NCBI GenBank assembly: GCA_947177495.1
Contig: CAMWUS010000012.1
Location: forward strand, 1-13,924
DNA from: an uncultured Clostridia bacterium
GTDB lineage: Bacteria; Bacillota; Clostridia; Christensenellales; Borkfalkiaceae
Direction of reading: 5' to 3'
DNA: 13,924 nt
The notes below the pieces were generated by a model. That model was not told the origin of the DNA, did not search any database, and saw only the letters and a program-made list of their open reading frames with translations. Shown piece after piece: positions 1-7,467 of the stretch (the first letter of the stretch is position 1; each line of letters opens with the position of its first letter). The position numbers and the translations under genes are program-made.

Positions 1-720
1 CGCTTCCATAATGGCAATCTTACTCTCTTTTTTGGTAAGAATGAGCAAAATCTCGCGCTCTTCCATAAGGGAAATACCGATAAACTGTTCCGCTTTGGCG
101 TTATCGAGACTTCTTGCACGAATGATCGTGCCGCCTGCCGCACCTGCGTTGCGCGCGGCTTCCATTGCTTCGTCCATGCGGTTCGGCTCTACCGAAGCCA
201 CAATCAAATCGTATTTTCTGTTAGTAGAATTCATTATTTTTCTCCCGTCAACTGTTTTTTCCGCCGATGCCGACGCAATACCGTTTGCTACAATTTCTGA
301 TATTCCCGTAAGAGGAACCGTGAAAGAAATACCCCTACCCACAAGATACAGCGACATTTTCGAGCGTATCTCCCGAATAATGATTTCCTCGTCGCTCTCG
401 GGGAACAGGGAAAAGACGACTGCTTTTTCCGTTTCGCCGATGCCGAGGTAGTCGAGCATTTGCGAACGTGCCGTACCCGTTCCCGCAAAGGTGAAGCTGA
501 GTGCAACGGACACTTCGTCGATAATTTCTTTGAGCCTTATTTCGTCTTTGTAATTGACGATACTTATCAATAATTTGATACGGTTGGGAAGGCGGACGCC
601 ACCCTTTGCGGCGCGAGCGGCAGACGCTTTTTCTTCCACCTGCTTCACTTTTTCCTTTATTTTTTCCGCCTTTTCTTTCCCTTGCGCGATCAACTTTGTC
701 TTAATCTTTTTTTCTTCCAT
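1..720 (-). CDS. Tandem PII-like regulatory protein, C-terminus cut by window edge
   Basis: The frame is open from an ATG at 720 to the left edge (240 codons, no stop), so the C-terminus is missing. Residues 1-40 form a charged, Lys/Glu-rich helical segment. Residues about 46-145 and 168-240 look like two divergent copies of one PII/GlnB-like fold. Copy 1 has FAGTGTARSQMLDYLGIGETEKAVV and copy 2 has IIRARSLDN...FIGISLMEEREILL at matching places. PII proteins are small cytosolic sensors of nucleotides or 2-oxoglutarate that bind partners, often transporters, through a flexible T-loop. Here the T-loop region is short and no uridylylation tyrosine is evident, so classical GlnD control is unlikely. 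The start lies one base after the DUF1538 stop, with a modest GGTGGA site five bases upstream, so the two genes are probably translationally coupled. I infer that it regulates the DUF1538 protein; the ligand is unknown. The PII-like assignment is fairly secure, the function is not. Confidence 0.8.
   Translation of the reverse strand, partial: MEEKKIKTKLIAQGKEKAEKIKEKVKQVEEKASAARAAKGGVRLPNRIKLLISIVNYKDEIRLKEIIDEVSVALSFTFAGTGTARSQMLDYLGIGETEKAVVFSLFPESDEEIIIREIRSKMSLYLVGRGISFTVPLTGISEIVANGIASASAEKTVDGRKIMNSTNRKYDLIVASVEPNRMDEAMEAARNAGAAGGTIIRARSLDNAKAEQFIGISLMEEREILLILTKKESKIAIMEA
242..246 (-). promoter_or_regulatory. Possible internal ribosome binding site in the PII-like gene
   Basis: On the minus strand GGGAG (246 to 242) lies seven bases before an in-frame ATG at 234-232 (Met163). 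The site falls exactly in the linker between the two PII-like repeats. This spacing is as good as at most true starts in the window, so a second, shorter product containing only the second repeat is possible. It may also be chance in a purine-rich linker. Confidence 0.35.
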
Positions 721-721
721 A

Positions 722-2257
722 TCAATCCACCGTATATTCAAGTATCTTGTCCTCTACGGAGAGGAAATTGCGCTTGATTTTACCCGTTTTGCGTTTGTAA
801 AGAATGCCGAGTACCTGAATGGAAATGAGCGGCGCGAGCGCTACGAACGCGACGCACCCGAACGCTTGCGTCATAATTCCAACAGGGTTAAGAACGTTGC
901 ATGCACCGATTGCCATAGGTAACACGAACGAGGAGACCATGGCACCGCTTGCCACACCGCCCGAGTCGTACGCGATACCCGTAAACATGGGCGGCGTAAA
1001 GAAGGTAAGCGCCAATGCAATCACGTAGCCGGGAACGAGAATCCACATAATATTGATGCCCGTGAGGATTCGCATCATGGCGAGCCCGATTGCGATACAT
1101 ACGCCCGCGCACAGTCCCTTCTTCATGGCGGACGAGCTGATTGCGCCCGCAGACATTCTCTCTACCTGTTTGTTCAACACGTGAACGGCAGGCTCGGCTG
1201 CAACGACGAAATAGCCGACGATCATACCCACGGGAATGAGCAACCATTTCTGCCAAGCGCCCGAACCGAGCAACCGCCCGATTTCTCTACCGACGGGCAT
1301 GAAGCCGACGTTCGCACCCGTTAAGAAGAGCACGAGTCCGACGAACGTATACAGGAATCCGAATATGATTTTCAGAAGCTGACGTTTGCGGAAAGAACGA
1401 GTAACGAGTTGGAACAGAATGAAAAACACGATGATCGGGCTGATTGCAATGACGACTTCAAGCGCGTAATCGCCGAATCCATGCAAATACGCGAAGAGTA
1501 CGTCCTGCGTCGATTCTACAACGGTGAGCTCTTCCACCACGTAATCGATGTTTTCGATCTTGAAGATAACGCCGAGGATAAGTACCGCAATAACAGGTCC
1601 GATACTCGAAAGCGCGACGAGACCGAAGGAGTCGTCCTGTCCCTTTTTATCGCTTCGAATGGAAGCGACACCGACGCCGAGCGACATGATGAACGGAACC
1701 GTCATGGGACCTGTGGTAACGCCGCCCGAGTCGAACGCAACTGCCCAGAAGCCCCTATCTACGAAGCAGAAGCTGATGACGAACGCGGCTATGTAGAACA
1801 CCATGAGCAAAATGGAAAGCCGTATACGGAACACGATACGAAGCATTGCAAGCATAAGGAAGATACCCACGCCGACCGCAACGGTGAGAATAAGTAAGTA
1901 GTTCCCTAAAAACGTCTTTTCCGCCACCGCGGTAACCTGTTCCGCAAGAATCTGCAAATCGGGCTCGGCTACGGTTACGATAATACCGATTACGAAGGAA
2001 AGGAGCGCGATCAACCAAATTTTGCGCGAACGCGTCATAGCGGTACCCATTTTCTCGCCGATGACGAGCATGGACATATCCGCGCCGAGCGTGAAGCAGC
2101 CCATGCCGATGATAAGCAGGAATACGCCGATAAAGAACAGCGTAAACGTGCCCGTATTGAGCGGCGTGAAGGTTGCGCACAGCACCATAATGATGAGCGC
2201 AATCGGTAGAATCGAGGTTAGCGATTCAATCAGTTTGTCTCTTAAAGCTTTGGTCAT
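722..2257 (-). CDS. DUF1538 integral membrane protein, internally duplicated; probable transporter
   Basis: This 511-residue, highly hydrophobic protein has many membrane segments. It contains two copies of the DUF1538 domain, offset by about 256 residues. Matching motifs are LGADMSM (57-63) and TGANVGF (313-319), AEPDLQILAEQV (97-108) and AEPAVHVLNKQV (354-365), and AFDSGGVTTGPM (174-185) and AYDSGGVASGAM (429-440). The AEP and DSGG motifs sit inside hydrophobic regions, as expected of a transport path built from an inverted or tandem repeat. From memory, a DUF1538 pair (UmpAB of Halomonas) was reported as a monovalent cation/proton antiporter, so ion transport is a reasonable but unproven role here. 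The gene starts 17 bp after rpiB with an AAAGGTAG site. It is followed directly by the PII-like gene, which suggests ligand-dependent control. Family membership is confident; substrate and direction are unknown. Confidence 0.88.
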   Translation of the reverse strand: MTKALRDKLIESLTSILPIALIIMVLCATFTPLNTGTFTLFFIGVFLLIIGMGCFTLGADMSMLVIGEKMGTAMTRSRKIWLIALLSFVIGIIVTVAEPDLQILAEQVTAVAEKTFLGNYLLILTVAVGVGIFLMLAMLRIVFRIRLSILLMVFYIAAFVISFCFVDRGFWAVAFDSGGVTTGPMTVPFIMSLGVGVASIRSDKKGQDDSFGLVALSSIGPVIAVLILGVIFKIENIDYVVEELTVVESTQDVLFAYLHGFGDYALEVVIAISPIIVFFILFQLVTRSFRKRQLLKIIFGFLYTFVGLVLFLTGANVGFMPVGREIGRLLGSGAWQKWLLIPVGMIVGYFVVAAEPAVHVLNKQVERMSAGAISSSAMKKGLCAGVCIAIGLAMMRILTGINIMWILVPGYVIALALTFFTPPMFTGIAYDSGGVASGAMVSSFVLPMAIGACNVLNPVGIMTQAFGCVAFVALAPLISIQVLGILYKRKTGKIKRNFLSVEDKILEYTVD

Positions 2258-2274
2258 ATATTTTCTACCTTTGT

Positions 2275-2739
2275 TTATTCTATGGTGACTTTTGAATATT
2301 TTTTCTCGATTGCCGAAATTTTATCGATTCTGCGTTGATGTTTCGCTTCTTCGGAAAAAGGCGTTTCCAAAAAGGTTTTCACGATTTCTTCGGCAAGCTT
2401 GTCGCCGACGTATCCCCCGCCGAGCGCGAGAACGTTTGCGTTGTTATGCAAACGCGTCATCTTCGCGGAGAGCGGATCGGCACACAACGCACAGCGGATA
2501 CCGGGAACTTTGTTCGCCGCAATGCTGATACCGATACCCGTCGTGCAGACGAACACGCCCTTTTCGCATTCTCCCCGCATAACGGCTTCCGCCGCAAGCA
2601 AGGCAAAATCGGGATAGTCGCAGGAGTTTTCGTTTGTCGTCCCGAAATCAACCGTATCGTACCCGTTGGCGTCGAGATATTTTTTGATTTCGTTTTTCAG
2701 CCGTAAACCGCCGTGATCGCAACAAATTGCAATTTTCAT
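2275..2739 (-). CDS. rpiB: Ribose-5-phosphate isomerase B (RpiB/LacAB family)
   Basis: This cytosolic enzyme interconverts ribose 5-phosphate and ribulose 5-phosphate in the pentose phosphate pathway. The 154-residue product is the usual length. It opens with MKIAICCDHGG (Asp8 and His9 of the family signature). It also carries SCDYPDFA (39-46), the catalytic cysteine in VCTTGIGISIAANKV (Cys65), and RLHNNANVLALG with the conserved His98. Family members usually read CGTG where this one has CTTG, a mild variation. The frame is open further upstream to 2937, but that part overlaps the phosphatase gene and does not resemble RpiB. The ATG at 2739 has an AGGAG site five bases upstream and is clearly the start. 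The neighbouring order sua5 - ywlE - rpiB matches Bacillus. Confidence 0.95.
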   Translation of the reverse strand: MKIAICCDHGGLRLKNEIKKYLDANGYDTVDFGTTNENSCDYPDFALLAAEAVMRGECEKGVFVCTTGIGISIAANKVPGIRCALCADPLSAKMTRLHNNANVLALGGGYVGDKLAEEIVKTFLETPFSEEAKHQRRIDKISAIEKKYSKVTIE

Positions 2740-2744
2740 AGTTT

Positions 2745-2749
2745 CTCCT
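2745..2749 (-). promoter_or_regulatory. rpiB ribosome binding site overlapping the phosphatase stop
   Basis: AGGAG (2749 to 2745) lies five bases before the rpiB ATG and shares bases with the TAG stop of the upstream phosphatase gene (2750-2748). It decides the rpiB start and implies coupled translation. Confidence 0.85.
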
Positions 2750-3197
2750 ATCCCCGAGCTTCGGGTATGATTTTTTTGACGATAACGGGCATACACGCGC
2801 AAATTGCGTGCAAGGTGGCTCTGTAAACCTCCTCGCCTTGCCCGTAAGGGTCGGGAATTTCTCTGCCGCACAGCTCCAAAAAGCTGGTTACGTTTTCTCT
2901 TTGGGGCAGGAGTGCGCGTTGCGCTTCCTCCATGCAAATGACGGCATACGCATCACCGAGCAATTTCTCGCTGATAGGGCGAGAATGAAATTTGGCTGAA
3001 AGCGACAGCTTCTCCTCGCCGAGCACCGTTTTGGCAAGCGGATTGACGGGATTGCCCTCGGTTGCCCGAACGCCCGCGGACTGCACGGTATACCATGCGA
3101 TTTTTCGTTTTTTGAGTTCCGCACGGAGCGCCGCTTCCGCCATGGGAGAGCGGCAAGTGTTGCCCGTACACACAAATATGATTTTCTTATGTTTCAT
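2748..3197 (-). CDS. ywlE: Low-molecular-weight phosphatase, probable protein-arginine phosphatase (YwlE type)
   Basis: The 149-residue cytosolic phosphatase has the P-loop IIFVCTGNTCRSPMAEA near its N-terminus: nucleophile Cys10, Arg16 and Ser17. The general-acid aspartate is Asp116 in IPDPYGQG. In Bacillus YwlE a threonine in the P-loop (CTGNTCRS) selects phosphoarginine, while tyrosine phosphatases of this fold usually carry isoleucine there. The threonine is present here (Thr14), so I favour phosphoarginine as substrate, which would counter an McsB-type arginine kinase that marks proteins for ClpCP. The start at 3197 has a GGGAGGA site six bases upstream and overlaps the last 11 bp of sua5. 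Position between sua5 and rpiB is conserved with Bacillus. A tyrosine phosphatase remains possible. Confidence 0.9.
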   Translation of the reverse strand: MKHKKIIFVCTGNTCRSPMAEAALRAELKKRKIAWYTVQSAGVRATEGNPVNPLAKTVLGEEKLSLSAKFHSRPISEKLLGDAYAVICMEEAQRALLPQRENVTSFLELCGREIPDPYGQGEEVYRATLHAICACMPVIVKKIIPEARG

Positions 3198-4200
3198 CGT
3201 TTGTCCTCCCGAACGCCCGCGTCAGACGGTTCATAACACCGTCCATAACGCCGCCGCGCACGCTCGGCTCGATTGCAATTAGTAAAGTGGCTTGCGTCTC
3301 CGCCTGTCTGAGAGCGGCATACAGCCTTTGCGCCATCTGCTCCCCCGTTTCGCCCAAATCGAATACGCGGAAACCCTTCTTTGTAAGCTCTTTGGCAAAT
3401 CCGCTTTCCAAGAAGAAATACGGACGTCCGCCCTTTTCCTCTTCCTCGCGGTAGCAAACAATCGCTTGCCCTATCTCCTCTGCGGTAAAATATGCCGTCT
3501 TGCACTTGGGCGCGTAATGCTTGTACGCCATACCGGGGCTTTTGGGGCGTTCCCCCGCTTTTTTCTCGTAAACGCCGCAAGCTCCTACAACGCTTTTTAT
3601 CATTTCCCGCGTGACTAGCCCTGCCCGCAGAATGACGGGAATTTCGCCCGTACAATCCAAAACGGTGCTCTCGATACCGCCGTCGCACGCGCCACCGTCG
3701 AGAATGAGCGGAATTTTGCCCTCAAAATCGTCGTATACGTGCTGAGCAGTAACGGGCGAAACGTGCTTACTGCGGTTTGCGCTCGGTGCGGCAATCGGTA
3801 AATCCACTTCCCGTAAAAATGCCTGCGCCGCCAAAGAAGAAGGCACGCGGATTGCAAGCGTATCCAATCCGCAGGAGACGTATCTGCTCACTTTGCCCTT
3901 AGAGGGATACACCATGGTAAGCGGACCGGGGAGAAAGGCTTTCCGCAACTTTTCCGTATATGCGGGTACCTCGTCCACGATTTTAGAAATATCGTAATCG
4001 CGGTGAACGTGCGCGATAAGCGGATTATCCGCAGGGCGACCTTTTAATGCAAAAATGCTTTTTACGGCTTCGTCGTTAAACGCGTTTGCGCCCAATCCGT
4101 AAACGGTTTCGGTATGAAACGCCACGACACCGCCCTGCAAAATATGCTCTTTCGCCCGCTCCAACCATTCTTGGTTAGGGCTTACGATGTGCGTTTTCAT
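3187..4200 (-). CDS. ywlC: L-threonylcarbamoyladenylate synthase (Sua5/YwlC)
   Basis: This enzyme makes threonylcarbamoyl-AMP from threonine, bicarbonate and ATP. It is the first step of the universal t6A modification at position 37 of ANN-decoding tRNAs; TsaD, TsaB and TsaE complete it elsewhere. The 337-residue length fits the two-domain Sua5 form rather than short TsaC. The YrdC catalytic domain (about 8-205) shows TETVYGLGANA (30-40), LKGRPADNP (52-60), PGPLT (91-95), APSAN (138-142) and ESTV (177-180). The typical linker SPGMAYKHYAP (221-231), which gates the active site, leads into a Rossmann-like Sua5 domain to the C-terminus. Its ATG overlaps the dnaB stop as ATGA, so the two are probably translationally coupled. 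The gene is downstream of dnaB and upstream of the phosphatase. Confidence 0.95.
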   Translation of the reverse strand: MKTHIVSPNQEWLERAKEHILQGGVVAFHTETVYGLGANAFNDEAVKSIFALKGRPADNPLIAHVHRDYDISKIVDEVPAYTEKLRKAFLPGPLTMVYPSKGKVSRYVSCGLDTLAIRVPSSLAAQAFLREVDLPIAAPSANRSKHVSPVTAQHVYDDFEGKIPLILDGGACDGGIESTVLDCTGEIPVILRAGLVTREMIKSVVGACGVYEKKAGERPKSPGMAYKHYAPKCKTAYFTAEEIGQAIVCYREEEEKGGRPYFFLESGFAKELTKKGFRVFDLGETGEQMAQRLYAALRQAETQATLLIAIEPSVRGGVMDGVMNRLTRAFGRTNDET

Positions 4201-5633
4201 TCTTCGGGAATCCCCGTCGGTTCGGGGAATACGTCCGCAGGAGAATAATCGTCCTCAGGCGGAGGTAGCGCACCCGGTTCTTCGGTGGGACGGTTTTGAT
4301 CTTCCACGTCCACGAACTTAGTGCTTTCGCCCAAGAAGCGGAGCTGAATTCTGCCCAACGCACCGTTACGGTGCTTGGCGAGAATGATTTCCGCCGCGCC
4401 TTTCACAACGCTGCCTTTGGCAAGCTCGTCCGCCGTAGCCGTAACGTCGGGACGGTTGATGAACATAACGATGTCCGCGTCCTGCTCGATTGCGCCCGAT
4501 TCACGCAAGTCGGAAAGTTGCGGCTCTTTGGTTTGGATACGGCGAAGCTGAGAAAGCGCGATGACAGGCACGTCCAGCTCTTTTGCCATCAGCTTCAAAT
4601 CGCGCGTGATGGACGCGATTTCCTGTTGACGGTTTTCGCTGTTGCGATAATTCTCGCCGCCACTCATGAGCTGAATATAGTCGATCATGATGAGATCCAA
4701 CCCGCCCGCCTGCGAGGAAAGCCGCCTACATTTGGAGAGGATTTCCGCAGGGGTTACGCGGGAAGAATCGTCGATGTAAATTTTCGCTTTTTTCAGCTTA
4801 TCGCCCGCAAGCAACAGCCGCTTCCACTCGCGCTGCACGAGCTTGCCCGAAAGTGCCTTTTCCATGCTCACACCCGCATGAGCGCACAAAAGTCTTTGTA
4901 CGATCTGCGCGCGCGGCATTTCGAGCGAGAATACGGCGGCAATTTTGCCCTTGTTGAGACACACGTTTTCCACGATGTTCATGGCAAGCGAGGTCTTTCC
5001 CATACCGGGGCGCGCCGCAATGACGATAAGGTCGGATTTCTGCAATCCGTTGGTAATGCGGTCGAGGTGGGTAAAGCCCGTTTCCGCGCCGCGGAAGGCG
5101 TTGGGGTTGGACTGGATTTCCTCGAACTTGTCGATGACCTGATGCACGACCACGCCGTCGGCAAGTCCTGCCAAAGCCGAACCGTCCTCTTTGCGCGAAA
5201 TGTCGTACACTTCCTTTTCCGCAAAGGCGACCGCTTCCCGCTCCTCGGGGCTCTTCATGCTGTTCTCGATAATTCCCTTTGCCGCGCGAATGAGCAAACG
5301 GTTGACCGCGTCTCTGCGGACGATTTCGAAATACTGTTTATAGTTTGCCGCCGACGGAGTAATTTCCGCGAGCTCGGTGATATGGCGAAGCCCGCCCGCC
5401 CGTTCGAGCGTACCGTTTCGCTCCAAACAGTCGGTGAGCGTAACGACGTCCACGGGCTTGCGCGCGCCGTAAACCTCTTTCATCGCCGAAAGAATAATGC
5501 GGTGCGATTCCTGATAGAAGTCGTCCTCTTTGAGCGTTTCCAAAAGCTCGGATTGAATTGCTTCGTCGATAATGATACAGCCTAAAAGCGCTGCTTCCGC
5601 GTCTAAATTGTGCGGCATTTGATTGACTGCCAT
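4197..5633 (-). CDS. dnaB: Replicative DNA helicase DnaB
   Basis: This is the hexameric 5'-3' helicase that unwinds DNA at the replication fork and binds primase; Bacillus calls it DnaC. The 478-residue length is normal and there is no intein. The N-terminal domain opens with PHNLDAEAALLGCIIID (7-23). The RecA-like domain has Walker A ARPGMGKTS (207-215), Walker B LIMIDYIQ (314-321), the sensor-like ALSQLRR (359-365), LSDLRESGAIEQDADIVMF (373-391) and the KHRNG loop (420-424). The last 30 residues are acidic and proline-rich, a likely disordered tail. The ATG at 5633 follows an AAGGAA site and lies 29 bp after pepF. Its stop overlaps the sua5 start by 4 bp. No ribosomal protein L9 gene, a common DnaB neighbour, is present. 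Confidence 0.97.
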   Translation of the reverse strand: MAVNQMPHNLDAEAALLGCIIIDEAIQSELLETLKEDDFYQESHRIILSAMKEVYGARKPVDVVTLTDCLERNGTLERAGGLRHITELAEITPSAANYKQYFEIVRRDAVNRLLIRAAKGIIENSMKSPEEREAVAFAEKEVYDISRKEDGSALAGLADGVVVHQVIDKFEEIQSNPNAFRGAETGFTHLDRITNGLQKSDLIVIAARPGMGKTSLAMNIVENVCLNKGKIAAVFSLEMPRAQIVQRLLCAHAGVSMEKALSGKLVQREWKRLLLAGDKLKKAKIYIDDSSRVTPAEILSKCRRLSSQAGGLDLIMIDYIQLMSGGENYRNSENRQQEIASITRDLKLMAKELDVPVIALSQLRRIQTKEPQLSDLRESGAIEQDADIVMFINRPDVTATADELAKGSVVKGAAEIILAKHRNGALGRIQLRFLGESTKFVDVEDQNRPTEEPGALPPPEDDYSPADVFPEPTGIPEE

Positions 5634-5662
5634 AACGTTTCCTTAGTTTATTGTAACTATTC

Positions 5663-7429
5663 TTAGATTTTTTCGAACTCGTTTAACGCTTCCTCGAATT
5701 CCTTCATGGCAACGAGGTAAGTTTCTTTCTTGGTAAGGTCGGCGCCCGCGATACGCAGCAGCGACACGGGGTCGGTACTGCAACCACCCGAAAGGAAACG
5801 GAAGTAATCCTTTACGGCGGGTTCCCCTTCCTTTAAAATTCTGTTTGCGATACATACGGCGGAAGTAATTCCCGTTGCGTATTTGTACACGTAGAACGAA
5901 CGGTAGAAGTGCGGAATGCGCGCCCACTCGATTTCGATGTCCTTGTCGTGCGTGACCGCTTCGCCGTAGTACTTTTTATTCAGCCCGTAATACAGCTCGG
6001 ACAAATTATCCTTATTGAGCGGTTCGCCCGCTTCCGCCATGGCGTGCGCCTTTTCTTCGAACTCCGCAAACTGCGTCTGACGGAATAGCGTGGTACGGAT
6101 CATATCCATGAAGTAGTTGAGCAAATATTTCTTCAAGCGCTTGTCGTCCGTCGTTTTGAGCAAGTATTTGAGGAGCAACACTTCGTTGACCGTGCTTGCG
6201 ACTTCCGCTACGAAAATGGTGTAGTCCGTTTTTGCATAGGGTTGATTCTCGTTGGAGAAATAAGTGTGCAGGGAATGCCCCATCTCGTGCGCAATCGTGA
6301 ACACGTCGTTCGTCGTCTTTTGATAGTTGAGGAGTACAAACGGGTGATACCCGATGACGCCGAAGGAGTACGCGCCGCTGCGCTTGCCCTCCGTTTCGCA
6401 TACGTCGATCCAACGTTCGTCCCTGCCCTTTTTGAGCAACGCGTTATACTCTTTGCCGAGGGGCGCAAGCCCTTTTAAAACCAACTCGTACGCTTCCTCG
6501 TAAGAAAGGCGAAGCTCCGCGTTCTCCACGAGCGGCGTGTGCATATCGTAAACGTGCATTTCGTCGAAGCCGAGCGTCTTTTTGCGCACCTGCATATAGC
6601 GGTGCATGACGGGCGCGCACTCGTTTACGGTATTTACGAGATTGTCGTACACGCTTCTGTCTACGTCCTCGTTAAAGAGCGCCATTTCGAGGCAGGAAGC
6701 GTATCCGCGCACGTTCTTATAGAAAATGTCCTGTTTGACGTTGCTGTGATAGGTAGATGCAAGCGTGTTGATGAGCTTGCGGTAAGCGGAATAATACAGC
6801 TTAAACGCTTCCGCGCGCTTTTCGCGGTCGCTCCCGAACATGATGACCGAATACAGTCCGTGCGAAAGCTGTTGCTTCTTCCCCTCGTACTCGATTTCGG
6901 GCAAGTTCAAATCGGCGTTGTCAAGCATTTCGAACGCTTCGTTCGCCGCATTCATCGGCTCCTGCGTTTGCGCCAAAATGCGCTCTTCCTTTTCGGAAAG
7001 AATGTATTTCTTCTTCGCCTTCAAACGAGAAAGCATATAGTCGTAATCTTTGAGCTTGGGATTTTTTACAAGCGCGTCGAGCGTTGCTTCGGGGAGCGCG
7101 GAAATTTCGGGCGTTGCGAACGAGGTCTCCGCACCCAAGCGGGTGATGAGCGTCATGACGCGAGCGAAATAGGAATTGTATTTGGTCACGCGCACGTCTT
7201 CGTCGTGGCGCAAAAATGCGTAACCGTAAACGCGCAACAGCTTGATTTCAACCGCTTCCTCTGCCTTGAGATAAGCTAAAATATTTTCGGGCGTGTTCAA
7301 AGTGCCGCGGTAAGCCGAAAAATCCAACGCACCATTTACTTCGGCATATGCCTTTTCCCACTCTTCGTCGTTTGCGAATAAGTCCTCTACTTTCCACTTG
7401 TATTCGGTTTTTACTTCGCTTCTTTCCAT
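5663..7429 (-). CDS. pepF: Oligoendopeptidase F, M3B zinc metallopeptidase
   Basis: This cytosolic zinc endopeptidase cleaves short oligopeptides. It is 588 residues long, typical of the PepF/M3B family. The HExxH motif is HEMGH (His381, Glu382, His385), and Glu409 in FVAEVAST is the expected third zinc ligand. The family C-terminal signature RIPHFYRSFYVYKYATGITSA includes the substrate-binding tyrosine and glycine loop. No signal peptide is seen, so it acts inside the cell, probably in peptide turnover. It starts at an ATG with an AGGAG site 10 bases upstream, and this site lies in a small inverted repeat. The gene sits between an uncharacterised membrane protein and dnaB with gaps of 38 and 29 bp, and there is no clear functional link to either. 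Confidence 0.96.
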   Translation of the reverse strand: MERSEVKTEYKWKVEDLFANDEEWEKAYAEVNGALDFSAYRGTLNTPENILAYLKAEEAVEIKLLRVYGYAFLRHDEDVRVTKYNSYFARVMTLITRLGAETSFATPEISALPEATLDALVKNPKLKDYDYMLSRLKAKKKYILSEKEERILAQTQEPMNAANEAFEMLDNADLNLPEIEYEGKKQQLSHGLYSVIMFGSDREKRAEAFKLYYSAYRKLINTLASTYHSNVKQDIFYKNVRGYASCLEMALFNEDVDRSVYDNLVNTVNECAPVMHRYMQVRKKTLGFDEMHVYDMHTPLVENAELRLSYEEAYELVLKGLAPLGKEYNALLKKGRDERWIDVCETEGKRSGAYSFGVIGYHPFVLLNYQKTTNDVFTIAHEMGHSLHTYFSNENQPYAKTDYTIFVAEVASTVNEVLLLKYLLKTTDDKRLKKYLLNYFMDMIRTTLFRQTQFAEFEEKAHAMAEAGEPLNKDNLSELYYGLNKKYYGEAVTHDKDIEIEWARIPHFYRSFYVYKYATGITSAVCIANRILKEGEPAVKDYFRFLSGGCSTDPVSLLRIAGADLTKKETYLVAMKEFEEALNEFEKI

Positions 7430-7434
7430 ATATT

Positions 7435-7447
7435 GATAGCTCCTATC
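7435..7447 (-). promoter_or_regulatory. Small hairpin overlapping the pepF ribosome binding site
   Basis: The minus strand reads GATAG-GAG-CTATC, a perfect 5-bp stem with a 3-base loop. The AGGAG site (7444-7440) is half in the stem and half in the loop. The stem is short and may be unstable, so a modest effect on pepF translation is the most it suggests. Confidence 0.3.
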
Positions 7448-7467
7448 TGATATTTTTCGTTTTTAAA

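Noticed and set aside
11..451. Plus-strand open frame of 146 codons near the left edge
   Set aside because: It is antisense to the PII-like gene, which has clear family features and a start coupled to DUF1538.
2740..2937. Upstream extension of the rpiB frame
   Set aside because: It overlaps the phosphatase gene, is rich in Arg and unlike RpiB; the ATG at 2739 has a proper ribosome site.
4296..5585. Plus-strand open frame of 429 codons
   Set aside because: It lies wholly antisense to dnaB, has no recognisable domain and follows from the codon use of the real gene.
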